Assembly: GCF_038594945.1 (NCBI RefSeq)
Contig: NZ_JBCFYD010000001.1
Coordinates: forward strand, 496,001 to 560,000
Source: Fodinibius sp. Rm-B-1B1-1
GTDB lineage: Bacteria; Bacteroidota; Rhodothermia; Balneolales; Balneolaceae
Direction: 5' to 3'
DNA length: 64,000 bases
Numbering within the stretch: position 1 is the stretch's first letter; every line of letters begins with the position of its first letter. The position numbers and the translations under genes are program-made. The notes below the pieces were generated by a model. That model made no database searches, was not told where the DNA came from, and worked only from the letters and a program-made list of their open reading frames with translations. Positions 43,347 to 52,512 of this stretch are shown piece after piece.

Positions 43347-44378
43347 ATGAAGAAAGTAAAAGTTGCCGTCAATGGCTATGGAGTAATCGGAAAAAGAGTA
43401 GCCGAAGCTGTGGACCTACAAGATGATATGGAACTTATTGGCATTGGAGATGTAGCTGCCGACTGGAGAATTCAATCAGCTGAATCAAAAGGATACTCCA
43501 TATATGCCAATACCGAAGAAGGGCGGAAATTGATGACCAGCAATAACATCAAAATAGCCGGTGATCTTGATGATCTGCTTGATAGTACCGATGTAGTCGT
43601 GGACTGTGCTCCCAAAAAGTTCGGTGCTAAAAATGCCGACCGATATAAAGCAGCGGGTGTAAAATATATTGTGCAGGGCGGGGAGAAACATGAGACGACC
43701 GGGCATTCCTTCAGCGCAGAAAATAATTATTCCTCTGCTTTAAATCGGGAAAGCACCCGTGTGGTCTCTTGCAATACCACATCCATCATACGAACGCTTA
43801 GCGCATTAAAACGGGCAGGACTGCTGAATAAAGCGCGAGGTACGCTGTTGCGCCGAGCCACTGACCCGTGGGAGAGCCACAAAAACGGCATCATGAACAC
43901 GCTGGTTCCCGAACCGGAAATTCCCAGTCATCAAGGTCCTGATGCACAGAGCGTGGATCCCGAATTGAATGTTGTAACCGCAGCGGTAAAAGTGCCTCAA
44001 ACACTTTCTCATCTGCACTACTGGACTGTTCAATTGACCCGGGAAGCATCCAAAGAGGAAGTGTTGGAAGCGTTAGGCACCTCTTCCCGAACCGCTTTTA
44101 TACGCATGGATGATGAATTATCAGCAAATAATGCTGTGAAGGAATTGATGCTGGACCTGGGCCGTCCCCATGGCGACATGTACGAAGTAGCCATCTGGGA
44201 GGATATGCTCAAGGTGCAAGGCAATGAGCTCTATTACGCCTATTTGGTCGATAATCAGGCCATCATTATTCCCGAAACCATCGATGCCATTCGAGCACTA
44301 ACCGGCATAGAATCCAATCCCGAAAAATCGATAGACAAAACAAATCGATCATTGGGTATTAAGCAACGGTTTATTTAG
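43347..44378 (+). CDS. Type II (archaeal-type) glyceraldehyde-3-phosphate dehydrogenase
   Basis: This 343-residue enzyme starts KVKVAVNGYGVIGKRVAEAV, the NAD(P)-binding motif, and has the active-site Cys in VVSCNTTSIIRT, the type II form rather than bacterial SCTTN. LLRRATDPWESHKNGIMN is also characteristic. It oxidises glyceraldehyde-3-phosphate to 1,3-bisphosphoglycerate. Only two Cys are present in the whole chain. It lies within a copper operon behind a TTTAAG-type promoter. Copper is known to inactivate class I GAPDH in some bacteria, so a replacement isozyme under copper control is an attractive inference. Horizontal acquisition is likely. Confidence 0.92.
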   Translation: MKKVKVAVNGYGVIGKRVAEAVDLQDDMELIGIGDVAADWRIQSAESKGYSIYANTEEGRKLMTSNNIKIAGDLDDLLDSTDVVVDCAPKKFGAKNADRYKAAGVKYIVQGGEKHETTGHSFSAENNYSSALNRESTRVVSCNTTSIIRTLSALKRAGLLNKARGTLLRRATDPWESHKNGIMNTLVPEPEIPSHQGPDAQSVDPELNVVTAAVKVPQTLSHLHYWTVQLTREASKEEVLEALGTSSRTAFIRMDDELSANNAVKELMLDLGRPHGDMYEVAIWEDMLKVQGNELYYAYLVDNQAIIIPETIDAIRALTGIESNPEKSIDKTNRSLGIKQRFI

Positions 44379-44429
44379 AAAATGATCCGTTTTCATTACC
44401 AAAACTACTATAACTGACGGTATAAATAC

Positions 44430-45095
44430 ATGGAACGAGGAATAGAACATTCAGGAGCCTGGATTATCGCACTTTTTGTTATCGTTTTTGCCTCCTGGCT
44501 TTTATACAAGTATCTGGCGCCCAAAACCTGGCGGGAGTGGATGGGAGCGGGGTTGATTCAAGGCTTTATCATTGCACTATATGCAGAGATGTATGGCTTC
44601 CCGCTTACTATTTATCTGATGGTGCGATTCCTGGGAATTGACAGTGGATATGTAGATGCCAATCTCTGGTCCACATTATTAGGCATGGGTCAAACCGGCA
44701 TGATGATCTCAATGATTCTGGGCTATACCCTGCTTTTCATTGGATTCGGTATTTTTATCCAGGGCTGGCGTCAGCTTTATCATGCCAAACAGGAAAACAG
44801 GCTGGCAACCGACGGATTATATAGCCTGGTCAGACATCCCCAATACACTGGATTGTTTATCGGACTTTTTGGAGAAGGCGTCATTCACTGGCCCACCATT
44901 TTCTCGGTAGGTCTGTTCCCAGCTATCGTTATCGCTTATGTTTTGCTTGCCCGAAGAGAAGAACAGAAAGTAATTGAAGAGTTTGGCGAAGAGTATCTCC
45001 AGTACAAACGAAACGTGCCGGCCTTCCTTCCGGTCAAAGGTAAATGGAAACAGTTTCTGCAACGGTCAAGTAATTCGGGCCAATCAAATTTATAG
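44430..45095 (+). CDS. ICMT/PEMT-type membrane methyltransferase-like protein
   Basis: 221 residues with four or five spans. The C-terminal signature is TDGLYSLVRHPQYTGLFIGLFG, then RREEQKVIEEFGEEYLQYKRNVPAFLP, as in isoprenylcysteine carboxyl methyltransferase and related phospholipid N-methyltransferases. The bacterial substrates are mostly unknown. It follows GAPDH by 51 bases in the same direction and may share its promoter. Similar genes are common in copper and mercury clusters. The family call is firm, the substrate open. Confidence 0.85.
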   Translation: MERGIEHSGAWIIALFVIVFASWLLYKYLAPKTWREWMGAGLIQGFIIALYAEMYGFPLTIYLMVRFLGIDSGYVDANLWSTLLGMGQTGMMISMILGYTLLFIGFGIFIQGWRQLYHAKQENRLATDGLYSLVRHPQYTGLFIGLFGEGVIHWPTIFSVGLFPAIVIAYVLLARREEQKVIEEFGEEYLQYKRNVPAFLPVKGKWKQFLQRSSNSGQSNL

Positions 45096-45123
45096 TTATT
45101 TCAATCCAATAATAGTCTAAAAT

Positions 45124-45969
45124 ATGACACCGATCACAGTCACCAAAGCATCCGGAGAAAAAGAATCATTTGATGAAAATAAACTTCGGCGTTCACTCAA
45201 CAGTGCAGGTGCTGATCAACAAATTATTGATCGAATTGCAAATGCAATCTGTGAGATACTCTATGATGGCATTTCCACTCAGGAGATCTACAAAAGGGCT
45301 TTTCGACTGCTTAGACAGTATTCCGATCGTTCCGCAGGACGTTATAAGTTAAAAGAAGCATTATTGGAGCTGGGACCTACTGGTTACCCCTTTGAAAAGT
45401 TTGTTGGAGAACTACTTAAAAGGTTAGGCTACCAAACTGAAACAGGAGTTACTGTAAATGGTAATTGCGTGTCCCATGAAATTGATGTGATCGCTGAGAA
45501 GGATAACAAGCATTTCATGATAGAATGCAAATTTCACAACCGAAAAGGGCATAAATGTAATGTGAAAGTCCCCCTTTACATTCAATCGCGTTTCAAGGAT
45601 GTGGAAAGAAACTGGAGTAGCCAGCCCGGTCACGAAGACAAGCAACACCAGGGATGGGTGGTAACCAATACTCGTTTTACCAAGGATGCCCTGCAATATG
45701 GCAATTGTATCGGCCTTAAACTATTAAGTTGGGACTATCCTCAAAATGTGGGGCTTAAAGATCTTATTAGCGAAGTGAATCTCCATCCTATTACTTGTCT
45801 TTCAACCCTTAGTAAGAAAGATAAACAGCAGTTGCTTCAGCAGAATATCGTTTTTTGCCAACAGTTATGTGAGAATGATAAGATCCTGACAAGCATAGGG
45901 CTGGACAGCCGAAAGAAGAATCAAGTATTGAAGGAAGCTCAGGATATCTGTAATGTCAATAAATATTAA
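45124..45969 (+). CDS. ATP-cone domain fused to Mrr-like restriction endonuclease domain
   Basis: Residues 1-65 are an ATP-cone: ITVTKASGEKESFDENKLRR, then IIDRIANAICEILYDGIST. Residues about 80-215 have an Mrr-like nuclease core: FEKFVGELLKRLGY, HEIDVIAEKD (catalytic Asp) and FMIECKFHN (E-x-K). The C-terminal 60 residues are helical. ATP-cones bind ATP or dATP and normally control ribonucleotide reductase. Here the domain may gate a DNA nuclease. The next-but-one gene carries a near copy of the same ATP-cone, so the trio likely works together. There is no membrane span. Confidence 0.85.
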   Translation: MTPITVTKASGEKESFDENKLRRSLNSAGADQQIIDRIANAICEILYDGISTQEIYKRAFRLLRQYSDRSAGRYKLKEALLELGPTGYPFEKFVGELLKRLGYQTETGVTVNGNCVSHEIDVIAEKDNKHFMIECKFHNRKGHKCNVKVPLYIQSRFKDVERNWSSQPGHEDKQHQGWVVTNTRFTKDALQYGNCIGLKLLSWDYPQNVGLKDLISEVNLHPITCLSTLSKKDKQQLLQQNIVFCQQLCENDKILTSIGLDSRKKNQVLKEAQDICNVNKY

Positions 45970-45977
45970 GTACCCAA

Positions 45978-46310
45978 ATGAATTACTCCGATGATAATCA
46001 CCTCGAAAAGTATTCAACTTTAATTATTTACTGCAAGGAATGGTGTGAATACCTCCAGAAATTAGTCAATCTGCTTCGGGCCAAACAGCAAGCATTTACC
46101 TTTATCGATTTACGCTTTGATACCAAGCAAGCAAAAGCGTTGATATCTGAACTGGGAAATCCCTTGATTCTGCCAGTACTCTTCTTAAATGGGTCCTATC
46201 ACGAAAAGCCCCCGATTTCGGAAGTCAAAAGTATTTTAGATCGATATCAATGGCGAAAACAGGTTGACCACAAATATTATGGTACCCTACCTGCTAAAGA
46301 CCATCAGTAA
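45978..46310 (+). CDS. Glutaredoxin-like protein with CxxxC active-site variant
   Basis: A 110-residue thioredoxin-fold protein. The strand TLIIYCKEWCEYLQKLVNLL puts two Cys in CKEWC, one residue longer than the usual CxxC, followed by FIDLRFDTKQAKALISELG and LILPVLFLNG, where ILP would supply the cis-Pro. It lacks a signal peptide. It lies nine bases after the ATP-cone nuclease and 12 before the ATP-cone glucoamylase-like gene. The family is inferred from the fold pattern; redox activity is uncertain because the spacing is altered. Confidence 0.6.
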   Translation: MNYSDDNHLEKYSTLIIYCKEWCEYLQKLVNLLRAKQQAFTFIDLRFDTKQAKALISELGNPLILPVLFLNGSYHEKPPISEVKSILDRYQWRKQVDHKYYGTLPAKDHQ

Positions 46311-46321
46311 CCACTTTGCCT

Positions 46322-47851
46322 ATGGCTACGATAAACGTCACAAAAGCATCCGGAGAAAAAGAACCTTATAATGAGGCTAAGCTACGCCGTATGCTGGTTG
46401 CTACCGGTGCTGATTCAAAAGTGATTGACCGGGTAATTAAGGCTATAGAAGATAAACTTTATGACGGTATTTCTACCCAAAGGATAACAGAAGAGGCATT
46501 TCGTCAGCTGCCAAAAAAATCAGAAAATATTCGATTCGAAAAGATACCATCAGAACACAAACCACCTTCCGACTTTGATAGTGGAAGATTGGATAGGTTG
46601 CAACGCCACGCTTTCGATTATTTCTTGCATGAAACTAATCCGAATAACGGGCTGGTAGCAGACAATTCACAGTTGGGTTCGCCTGCCAGTATAGCTTCGG
46701 TCGGTTTTGCATTAGGAGCCTATGTGGTGGGAGTTGAACGCGACTGGATATCACGAAGCGAAGCAGTTCAACGTACCTTATCCACCCTGCGCTTCTTTTG
46801 GACCAGCAAGCAAAGTCCCGCTCCAAATGCTACCGGACACAAAGGTTTCTATTATCATTTTCTGGATATGAAGACTGGGAAACGTGCCGGTAAGTGCGAA
46901 TTGTCGACGATCGATACCGGTATTCTGCTGGCTGGTATGCTTCTGGCTGCCGCCTTTTTTGACCGCGAAACCAAACAGGAACAGGAAATCCGAACCCTGG
47001 TCGATAAGATTTATCGCCGTGTCGATTGGAAATGGGCTTGCAACGGTAAAGCCACAATTACCCACGGGTGGACACCAGAGGACGGCTTTCTACCCTATCG
47101 GTGGGAAGGCTATGACGAGGCTGGGCTCTTGTACTTCCTCGCTCTTGGCTCTCCGTCCCAACCGTTGCCGAGGGAAAGCTACAAAGCCTGGACTTCTTCC
47201 TATGAATGGAAGAAAATATATGGCTATGAATTCATCTACGGCGGCCCGCTGTTTATCCATCAGTATTCTCAAATCTGGATCGATTTTCGTGGCATCCAGG
47301 ACGGCTTTATGCGTGAAAAGGGAATCGACTATTTTGAAAACAGCCGTCGGGCAACGTATGTCCAGCGAGAATACGCTATACAAAATCCATTGGACTTTAA
47401 AGGCTACGGGGAAAATTTCTGGGGAATAACAGCCAGCGACGGCCCGGGTTGGAACACAAAAAAAATCAACGGCATTGAACGCCCCTTCTTTGGCTATGTT
47501 GCCCGTGGTGCACCCTATGGTCCCGATGATGGTACGGTTGCCCCGTGGGCTGTAGTCACTTCACTACCCTTCGCACCAGAAATTGTACTGCCAACAATTC
47601 AAAATTTCCAAGATGTTTATCCCGAGATCACAGGAAAATATTGTCTGAGATGTAGTTTCAATCTTAGTTATCCAAATGGGAAAAATGCAAGTAATGGGTG
47701 GACGTCTTCCGATCATTATGGTATCAATCTTGGGCCGGTTGTCTTGATGATAGAAAACTATCGTTCGGAATTGATATGGCACCTCATGCAAGACTCCAAA
47801 TACATTGTAAATGGGTTAAAAAAAGCAGGATTTAGAAACGGATGGTTATGA
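46322..47851 (+). CDS. ATP-cone domain fused to glucoamylase-like (GH144/DUF-type) domain
   Basis: The start is ATG 46322, giving MATINVTKASGEKEPYNEAK, an ATP-cone very similar to that of the gene at 45124. After a linker, residues about 90-500 resemble the bacterial glucoamylase-like family: LQRHAFDYFLHETNPNNGLV, a central stretch with GHKGFYYHFLDM and STIDTGILLAGML, and later GYGENFWGITASDGPG and APYGPDDGTVAPWAVVTSLPF. The family includes beta-glucan hydrolases. Such enzymes are normally exported, but this one has no signal peptide. The fusion is unusual; see the separate finding. Confidence 0.85.
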   Translation: MATINVTKASGEKEPYNEAKLRRMLVATGADSKVIDRVIKAIEDKLYDGISTQRITEEAFRQLPKKSENIRFEKIPSEHKPPSDFDSGRLDRLQRHAFDYFLHETNPNNGLVADNSQLGSPASIASVGFALGAYVVGVERDWISRSEAVQRTLSTLRFFWTSKQSPAPNATGHKGFYYHFLDMKTGKRAGKCELSTIDTGILLAGMLLAAAFFDRETKQEQEIRTLVDKIYRRVDWKWACNGKATITHGWTPEDGFLPYRWEGYDEAGLLYFLALGSPSQPLPRESYKAWTSSYEWKKIYGYEFIYGGPLFIHQYSQIWIDFRGIQDGFMREKGIDYFENSRRATYVQREYAIQNPLDFKGYGENFWGITASDGPGWNTKKINGIERPFFGYVARGAPYGPDDGTVAPWAVVTSLPFAPEIVLPTIQNFQDVYPEITGKYCLRCSFNLSYPNGKNASNGWTSSDHYGINLGPVVLMIENYRSELIWHLMQDSKYIVNGLKKAGFRNGWL

Positions 47852-47906
47852 ATCATATTAAAAGAAGTTTATCATGAATTAACTTTAACTAGAGAAGAGG
47901 GTTGTG

Positions 47907-48827
47907 ATGAATAAAAAAGACATTGGACTTTATGCGTTAACAATTGGACTCCTCATTTTTCTATCCTCCTGTCAAATGGGAGGCTCTGGCTACATGAGTG
48001 AGGAACAACGGGAGGAATTAGAAACCGCTTACGATTCCCTGCAGTCTAATTACAAAATGCTGCTGGCAAACTACGAAGCAGAAACAGATACTCTGCCAGC
48101 GGAATTGAAATCGCTTTATTCCCAAATGCAGCAGATGCACCAACAGATGGATACCAACCATCGCCAGATGATGAGTATGCACATGGACCGGCACATGCAG
48201 GGCGATAAGATGATGGCAGAAGGCATGGGTATGCATATGCAGAATAACATGACAAGTGAATGGTACAACCAAATGATGAGTATGCACGACCGAATGGCAA
48301 CTATGCATCAAAAAAGGGAGCAACAATCAATGGCAGAGATGAACAGGCGGCTTTCAGAAGGATATGCCAAGATGAGACAAATGAGCCCCAGCACGGATGA
48401 AACGTCGGAAGTTCCCTTCAATGATGAGGGAGATCCTTCTTTACTTAACGGTGAATCCCTTTTTGCCCAAAATTGTGCTTCCTGCCACGGCAATCATGCA
48501 GAAGGAATTGGCGGTGCTTTCCCACCACTTGTCGATTCAGAGTGGATAACTGGTGATAAATCCGTCCCCGTTCGCATCCTTCTTCATGGCCTTTCGGGAG
48601 AAATAGAAGTCAGCGGACAATCTTATCAGGGCAACATGCCTTCTTTTAAAGCACGACTCAGTGCAGCGGAAATGGCGGCCATTCTCAATCACCTGCGTAC
48701 GAAAAGTGAGGGAGATCAACCGAATATTTCCCAAGAAGATATCATCCGAATTAGCAATACCTACAGTGACCGTGTAACCCCCTGGAATGCAGAAGAGTTG
48801 AATGTACAAGAACAAGGCAACCAATAA
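47907..48827 (+). CDS. Met/His-rich lipoprotein with C-terminal cytochrome c domain
   Basis: The start is ATG 47907. A signal peptide ends in the lipobox LSSCQ. Residues 25-170 are helical and rich in Met, His and Gln (for example HMQGDKMMAEGMGMHMQ), probably a copper-binding coiled coil. The C-terminal domain (about 195-285) has the heme motif CASCHG and a Met ligand candidate in GNMPSFK. It would be a periplasmic membrane-attached electron carrier linked to copper. Its stop is one base from the start of the next gene. Confidence 0.82.
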   Translation: MNKKDIGLYALTIGLLIFLSSCQMGGSGYMSEEQREELETAYDSLQSNYKMLLANYEAETDTLPAELKSLYSQMQQMHQQMDTNHRQMMSMHMDRHMQGDKMMAEGMGMHMQNNMTSEWYNQMMSMHDRMATMHQKREQQSMAEMNRRLSEGYAKMRQMSPSTDETSEVPFNDEGDPSLLNGESLFAQNCASCHGNHAEGIGGAFPPLVDSEWITGDKSVPVRILLHGLSGEIEVSGQSYQGNMPSFKARLSAAEMAAILNHLRTKSEGDQPNISQEDIIRISNTYSDRVTPWNAEELNVQEQGNQ

Positions 48828-48828
48828 T

Positions 48829-49659
48829 ATGCATGCCAAGTCTAATAAAACCGCACTTGTTCTCTGCGGAGGTGGGGCCCAAGGCGCTGCTGAAATTGGT
48901 TTCTATCAAGCTATGGTGGAGCAGGGGGTAAAACCAGATTATATTATTGGCACTTCAATTGGGGCTATTAACGGGGCTTTCATTGCCTCTGGACTAGATA
49001 TAAGTCAACTAAAAGAACTATGGAAAGGAATTTCAGAACAGAAACTTTACCGGTTCAACCCAGAGCTTCTATGGAAATGGGGTAATGCTTCTAGTTTGTT
49101 CAAACCCACAGGTATAAAACATTTCCTGAAAAGGAATCTACCAGTCGATTCTTTTGAAGAACTCGATATTCCGCTGACGGTAGTAGCAACCGACCTTCAA
49201 AAAGCCGGTTCCACCTATATCGATAAGGGTAAATTACAACCTGCCCTGCTAGCAAGTTGTGCCCTACCGGTATATTTTCCTCCGCAAATTATAAATGGCA
49301 ATCAAATGGTTGATGGAGGAATCACCAACAACATCCCTATAGACAAAGCTTACGACCTGGGAGCAGATGCCATCTATTGCATGTTGAGCGATTGTAGACA
49401 CCAGTTCAAAAACACGGTAAATGGACTGTTTAATATGATCATTCGTACTGCCCAAGTCAGCCAACACGAAAAATTGAGAAATGATATTCAAAAAATTGCT
49501 GCCAATACAGAGCTGTACCTCTTGGATCTCTGTATTAATACCCGTCTCAAGAGCGTGTTGGATTTCAGCAAGACTGAAATGATCATTGAAGAAGCATACC
49601 AATTTTCCAAACAAGCCTTGGAGCAAGGATATGGGTGCATTCCTTTGCCAGTTGAATAA
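48829..49659 (+). CDS. Patatin-like phospholipase
   Basis: The start is ATG 48829. Oxyanion motif LCGGGAQGAAEIG, nucleophile GTSIGA (GxSxG) and the catalytic Asp in VDGGITNNIP are all present, so a Ser-Asp lipid acyl hydrolase is expected. There is no signal peptide; such enzymes are cytoplasmic or membrane-peripheral. The length (276 residues) is usual. It begins one base after the cytochrome gene, suggesting co-expression, though a functional link with copper is not obvious beyond membrane repair. Confidence 0.9.
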   Translation: MHAKSNKTALVLCGGGAQGAAEIGFYQAMVEQGVKPDYIIGTSIGAINGAFIASGLDISQLKELWKGISEQKLYRFNPELLWKWGNASSLFKPTGIKHFLKRNLPVDSFEELDIPLTVVATDLQKAGSTYIDKGKLQPALLASCALPVYFPPQIINGNQMVDGGITNNIPIDKAYDLGADAIYCMLSDCRHQFKNTVNGLFNMIIRTAQVSQHEKLRNDIQKIAANTELYLLDLCINTRLKSVLDFSKTEMIIEEAYQFSKQALEQGYGCIPLPVE

Positions 49660-49680
49660 CTAAATAGTTATACCTGATTA

Positions 49681-50385
49681 ATGCCTGATAAAAAAACAGA
49701 GAACTGCTTAAAACTATTCTTCATCCTGTGCTTGTATATCTTACTTCCGTCTTTAAGTTTTGGCCAGGATACCCAAATGCTACTCTTTGAAATTGACGGC
49801 AACGAGTACAAAAAATGCAACTATAGCAAAGAGGAAGAGGTTGAGTCATATCAAAAGCTAATAGTCGGTACCATAGAAGAAAAAGCCAATACCTATCGTC
49901 TTCCAGTTGAACTTTATTCATACAATGCTAAAGGGGAGCTACAAGACAGCACCAAAACAATCTACACCTGTAGACCGGACGAACGGCGCATATTATTGAA
50001 TGTCTTTCCCTTTACCAACTATGGAAAAGGTAGTGAAATCAAGGTCAACCTACTGGATACCAATGCTTTTTACCCTGTAACGCCAGACCCAGGATGGGAA
50101 ATGAAATCCATTGAATTTGAGATGAATATCGACAAGGGACTGGTGGGTTTTCTGGGAGGAAAAAGCAAAATAACCATCTACGACCGACAGGTTATAACTA
50201 ACGATACGCTACAAGCTGGACAGTATCAAATTAACTCAGATGTAGATCTTAGTGTGTATGTACTCGGCATAAAAGTTAAAGGTTTTGCTTACAATGTAAT
50301 TGAAATCATAGATAAAGAACGGGGAATCATACGCCAAAAACTTACCAGTGATGACGGGAGTTATTTCATGATACGCTTACTATAA
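49681..50385 (+). CDS. Exported hypothetical protein, 234 residues
   Basis: A signal peptide (FFILCLYILLPSLSFGQD) precedes a soluble beta-rich protein with no Cys cluster. I recognise no domain. It contains CTYRC-like isolated Cys only (two or three), charged loops and a C-terminal RLL. It follows the patatin gene by 21 bases in the same direction. It may be an outer-membrane-associated or periplasmic protein. Confidence 0.6.
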   Translation: MPDKKTENCLKLFFILCLYILLPSLSFGQDTQMLLFEIDGNEYKKCNYSKEEEVESYQKLIVGTIEEKANTYRLPVELYSYNAKGELQDSTKTIYTCRPDERRILLNVFPFTNYGKGSEIKVNLLDTNAFYPVTPDPGWEMKSIEFEMNIDKGLVGFLGGKSKITIYDRQVITNDTLQAGQYQINSDVDLSVYVLGIKVKGFAYNVIEIIDKERGIIRQKLTSDDGSYFMIRLL

Positions 50386-50425
50386 ATCCGAATAAAAATA
50401 AATTTAATATACAGTCTCGATTCGA

Positions 50426-51067
50426 ATGAATAATTCAAATCCTAAACAAACCCAATTTACTAAAAAGCGGTACAACGCTACATCAGTTATATATAATCTG
50501 ATGGAGTGGCCGGTCGAACATCTTTGGTATAAAAAATGGCGAGAAAAACTTTGGCAACAGATCCACGGTCCAAAAGTATTGGAAATCGGCGTGGGCACTG
50601 GTAAAAACATCCCGTACTACCCTAAAGAGATTGAAATAACAGGAATAGACCTTTCTCCCGGCATGCTCAAACGGGCAAAAGGGCTGCTGAAGGATAAACA
50701 AAAAGACCATGTTATCCTTAAAGAGATGGATGCCCAGGACATGGATTTTCCAGACAATCATTTTGACGAAGTGGTTGCAACCTTTGTGCTTTGCTCGGTA
50801 CCAGATCCCATTTTGGGATTAAAAGAAGCCCTGCGCGTCACCAAGCCTGGTGGTAAACTTCATCTGTTGGAACACATGCGTGCTGAAAATCCTATGCTAG
50901 GTTCGTTAATGGATAGACTTGACAGCCCAATACACTATATAAGTGGTGTTCACATTGCTCGGCAAACGGTCGAAAATGTTGAAAAGGCTGGCTGGAGTAT
51001 TGAAAAGGTTCAGGATTTAACTGCGAAGGGCATTTTCAAAAAAATCGAAGCGAGCAAACCGCATTAA
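50426..51067 (+). CDS. Class I SAM-dependent methyltransferase
   Basis: 213 residues with motif I VLEIGVGTGKNIPYY, acidic post-I ITGIDLSPGMLKRA, motif II DEVVATFVLCSVPDP, and motif III LRVTKPGGKLHLLEHM. This is a UbiE/UbiG-type small-molecule or lipid methyltransferase arrangement. The C-terminal segment (HIARQTVENVEKAGW) resembles phospholipid methyltransferase homologues. The substrate is unknown. It overlaps the end of the histidine kinase gene on the opposite strand by four bases. Confidence 0.88.
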   Translation: MNNSNPKQTQFTKKRYNATSVIYNLMEWPVEHLWYKKWREKLWQQIHGPKVLEIGVGTGKNIPYYPKEIEITGIDLSPGMLKRAKGLLKDKQKDHVILKEMDAQDMDFPDNHFDEVVATFVLCSVPDPILGLKEALRVTKPGGKLHLLEHMRAENPMLGSLMDRLDSPIHYISGVHIARQTVENVEKAGWSIEKVQDLTAKGIFKKIEASKPH

Positions 51068-52512
51068 ATTTCCTTTCCATCTGCCAGCGGCAACTCAACC
51101 ACGAATGTACTTCCTTTCCCCTCTCCTTCACTATAAGCTCGAATCTTTCCACCATATAATTCGATAATGGCTTTTACGAGTGGCAGCCCTAAGCCACTTC
51201 CGGACTGCTGTTGTACTTCTGACTCATTGGCCCGGTAAAACCGTTCAAAAAGATGCTTTTTGGTCTCCTCCTCAAAACCGATGCCAGTATCATTCAGGTG
51301 GATAACTGCCTTGCCGCTGCTGCGTTGTAGTTGCAGCTTTACCTGGCCACCTTCAGGTGTGTACTTCACAGCATTTTCCATCAGATTGTTGATCACCTCT
51401 TCAATGTACGCTCCATGCGCCCGGACTTGCAGGTCAGGATCAATCTGCGTTTGAATACTGATATTCTTTGCCTGAGCACTTTCCTGGTGTTGATCGGCCA
51501 CTGCTTCTGTAATGCGGCTTATACAAACCTTCTCCGGCTTCGAGCGGTGTACCGATTCTACCCGTGAAAGCTGCAGCAACAGATGCACCATTTCGCTCAT
51601 CTTTTGAACCTCTTTCAGCATACGCTCTATCGTTTCCTGGTATTCCTCTTTGGAACGGGGTTTACGGAGCATAATCTCGGCATTACTGCGCATCGATGAA
51701 AGTGGGGTCATGAGTTCGTGGGCGGCGTCGGAGGTAAAGCGTTTCTCTCGTTCAAAGCCTTTTTGCAGGCGATTGAGCATCATATTAAAGGTTTCGGCCA
51801 AGTCGGTCAGCTCGTCTTTTACCTGGTAGTTTACCGGAATACGTTTGTCTAAATCGGTGGCTGTGATTGATTTGGCTGCTTCATTGATAGAGGCTACCGG
51901 CGTTAGTGCTCTTCGGGAAAGCCAGTATCCCCCGAGAATAGAAAATGCCACACTTATGGCAATTAGAACCAACAGGTACCTTCTGAACCGATTCAGTTCT
52001 TCGTGCAGCGTCCATTCAAATCCGGTCACTTCCAGCCAGCCGCAAAACGTTCCACCGGAGTCATGGATCGGGTAGAAAAGTGTTCGTGCCGGCAGGTCCT
52101 GCCATTGGCTGCTGAAGGAATACTCTTCCGTCTCATTGGGGATCTCTGTTTCCAGTGGCTGATCGACATCGATAAAGTTCGGACTCCGGTAAATGAGTTG
52201 GCCGTTCTGGTTGTATAGCCGCACGTAGGTTCCGTATTCGACGCCACTTTTAAGTGCCGCATTGCGACTATATCCCGACAAGTCAATAGCCAGCGTATCC
52301 CCGGAGGTGTTGATATGCGGGAGCAGTTGTTCGGCCTCGAACCGAAGGTGGCGATCATAGTTATGATGGATCGACTGATGGTACGACTCGTATAAAAAGT
52401 AACCGAACAGGCTGAGCATCACGAACAAACTTAGCCCATACCAAAATGCCAGTTTTTTAGAGATTGAGAGCCGATCAAAAAAGCTTGTTATGCTACTCAC
52501 AATGCTACTCAT
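51064..52512 (-). CDS. Sensor histidine kinase, CusS/CopS-like
   Basis: 482 residues: span 1 at about 21-41, periplasmic sensor to about 177, span 2 at about 178-198, HAMP at about 199-250, then the phospho-acceptor H265 in SDAAHELMTPL and ATPase motifs NLMENAVKYTPEGG, DTGIGF and GSGLGLPLVKAI. The architecture matches heavy-metal sensor kinases. It overlaps its response regulator by eight bases. It is transcribed divergently from copA/copB and is probably the sensor of periplasmic copper. Confidence 0.92.
   Translation of the reverse strand: MSSIVSSITSFFDRLSISKKLAFWYGLSLFVMLSLFGYFLYESYHQSIHHNYDRHLRFEAEQLLPHINTSGDTLAIDLSGYSRNAALKSGVEYGTYVRLYNQNGQLIYRSPNFIDVDQPLETEIPNETEEYSFSSQWQDLPARTLFYPIHDSGGTFCGWLEVTGFEWTLHEELNRFRRYLLVLIAISVAFSILGGYWLSRRALTPVASINEAAKSITATDLDKRIPVNYQVKDELTDLAETFNMMLNRLQKGFEREKRFTSDAAHELMTPLSSMRSNAEIMLRKPRSKEEYQETIERMLKEVQKMSEMVHLLLQLSRVESVHRSKPEKVCISRITEAVADQHQESAQAKNISIQTQIDPDLQVRAHGAYIEEVINNLMENAVKYTPEGGQVKLQLQRSSGKAVIHLNDTGIGFEEETKKHLFERFYRANESEVQQQSGSGLGLPLVKAIIELYGGKIRAYSEGEGKGSTFVVELPLADGKEI

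Noticed and set aside
46322-47851. Ribonucleotide reductase subunit because of the ATP-cone
   Set aside because: Everything after residue 90 matches the glucoamylase-like family and no reductase active-site Cys motifs are present.
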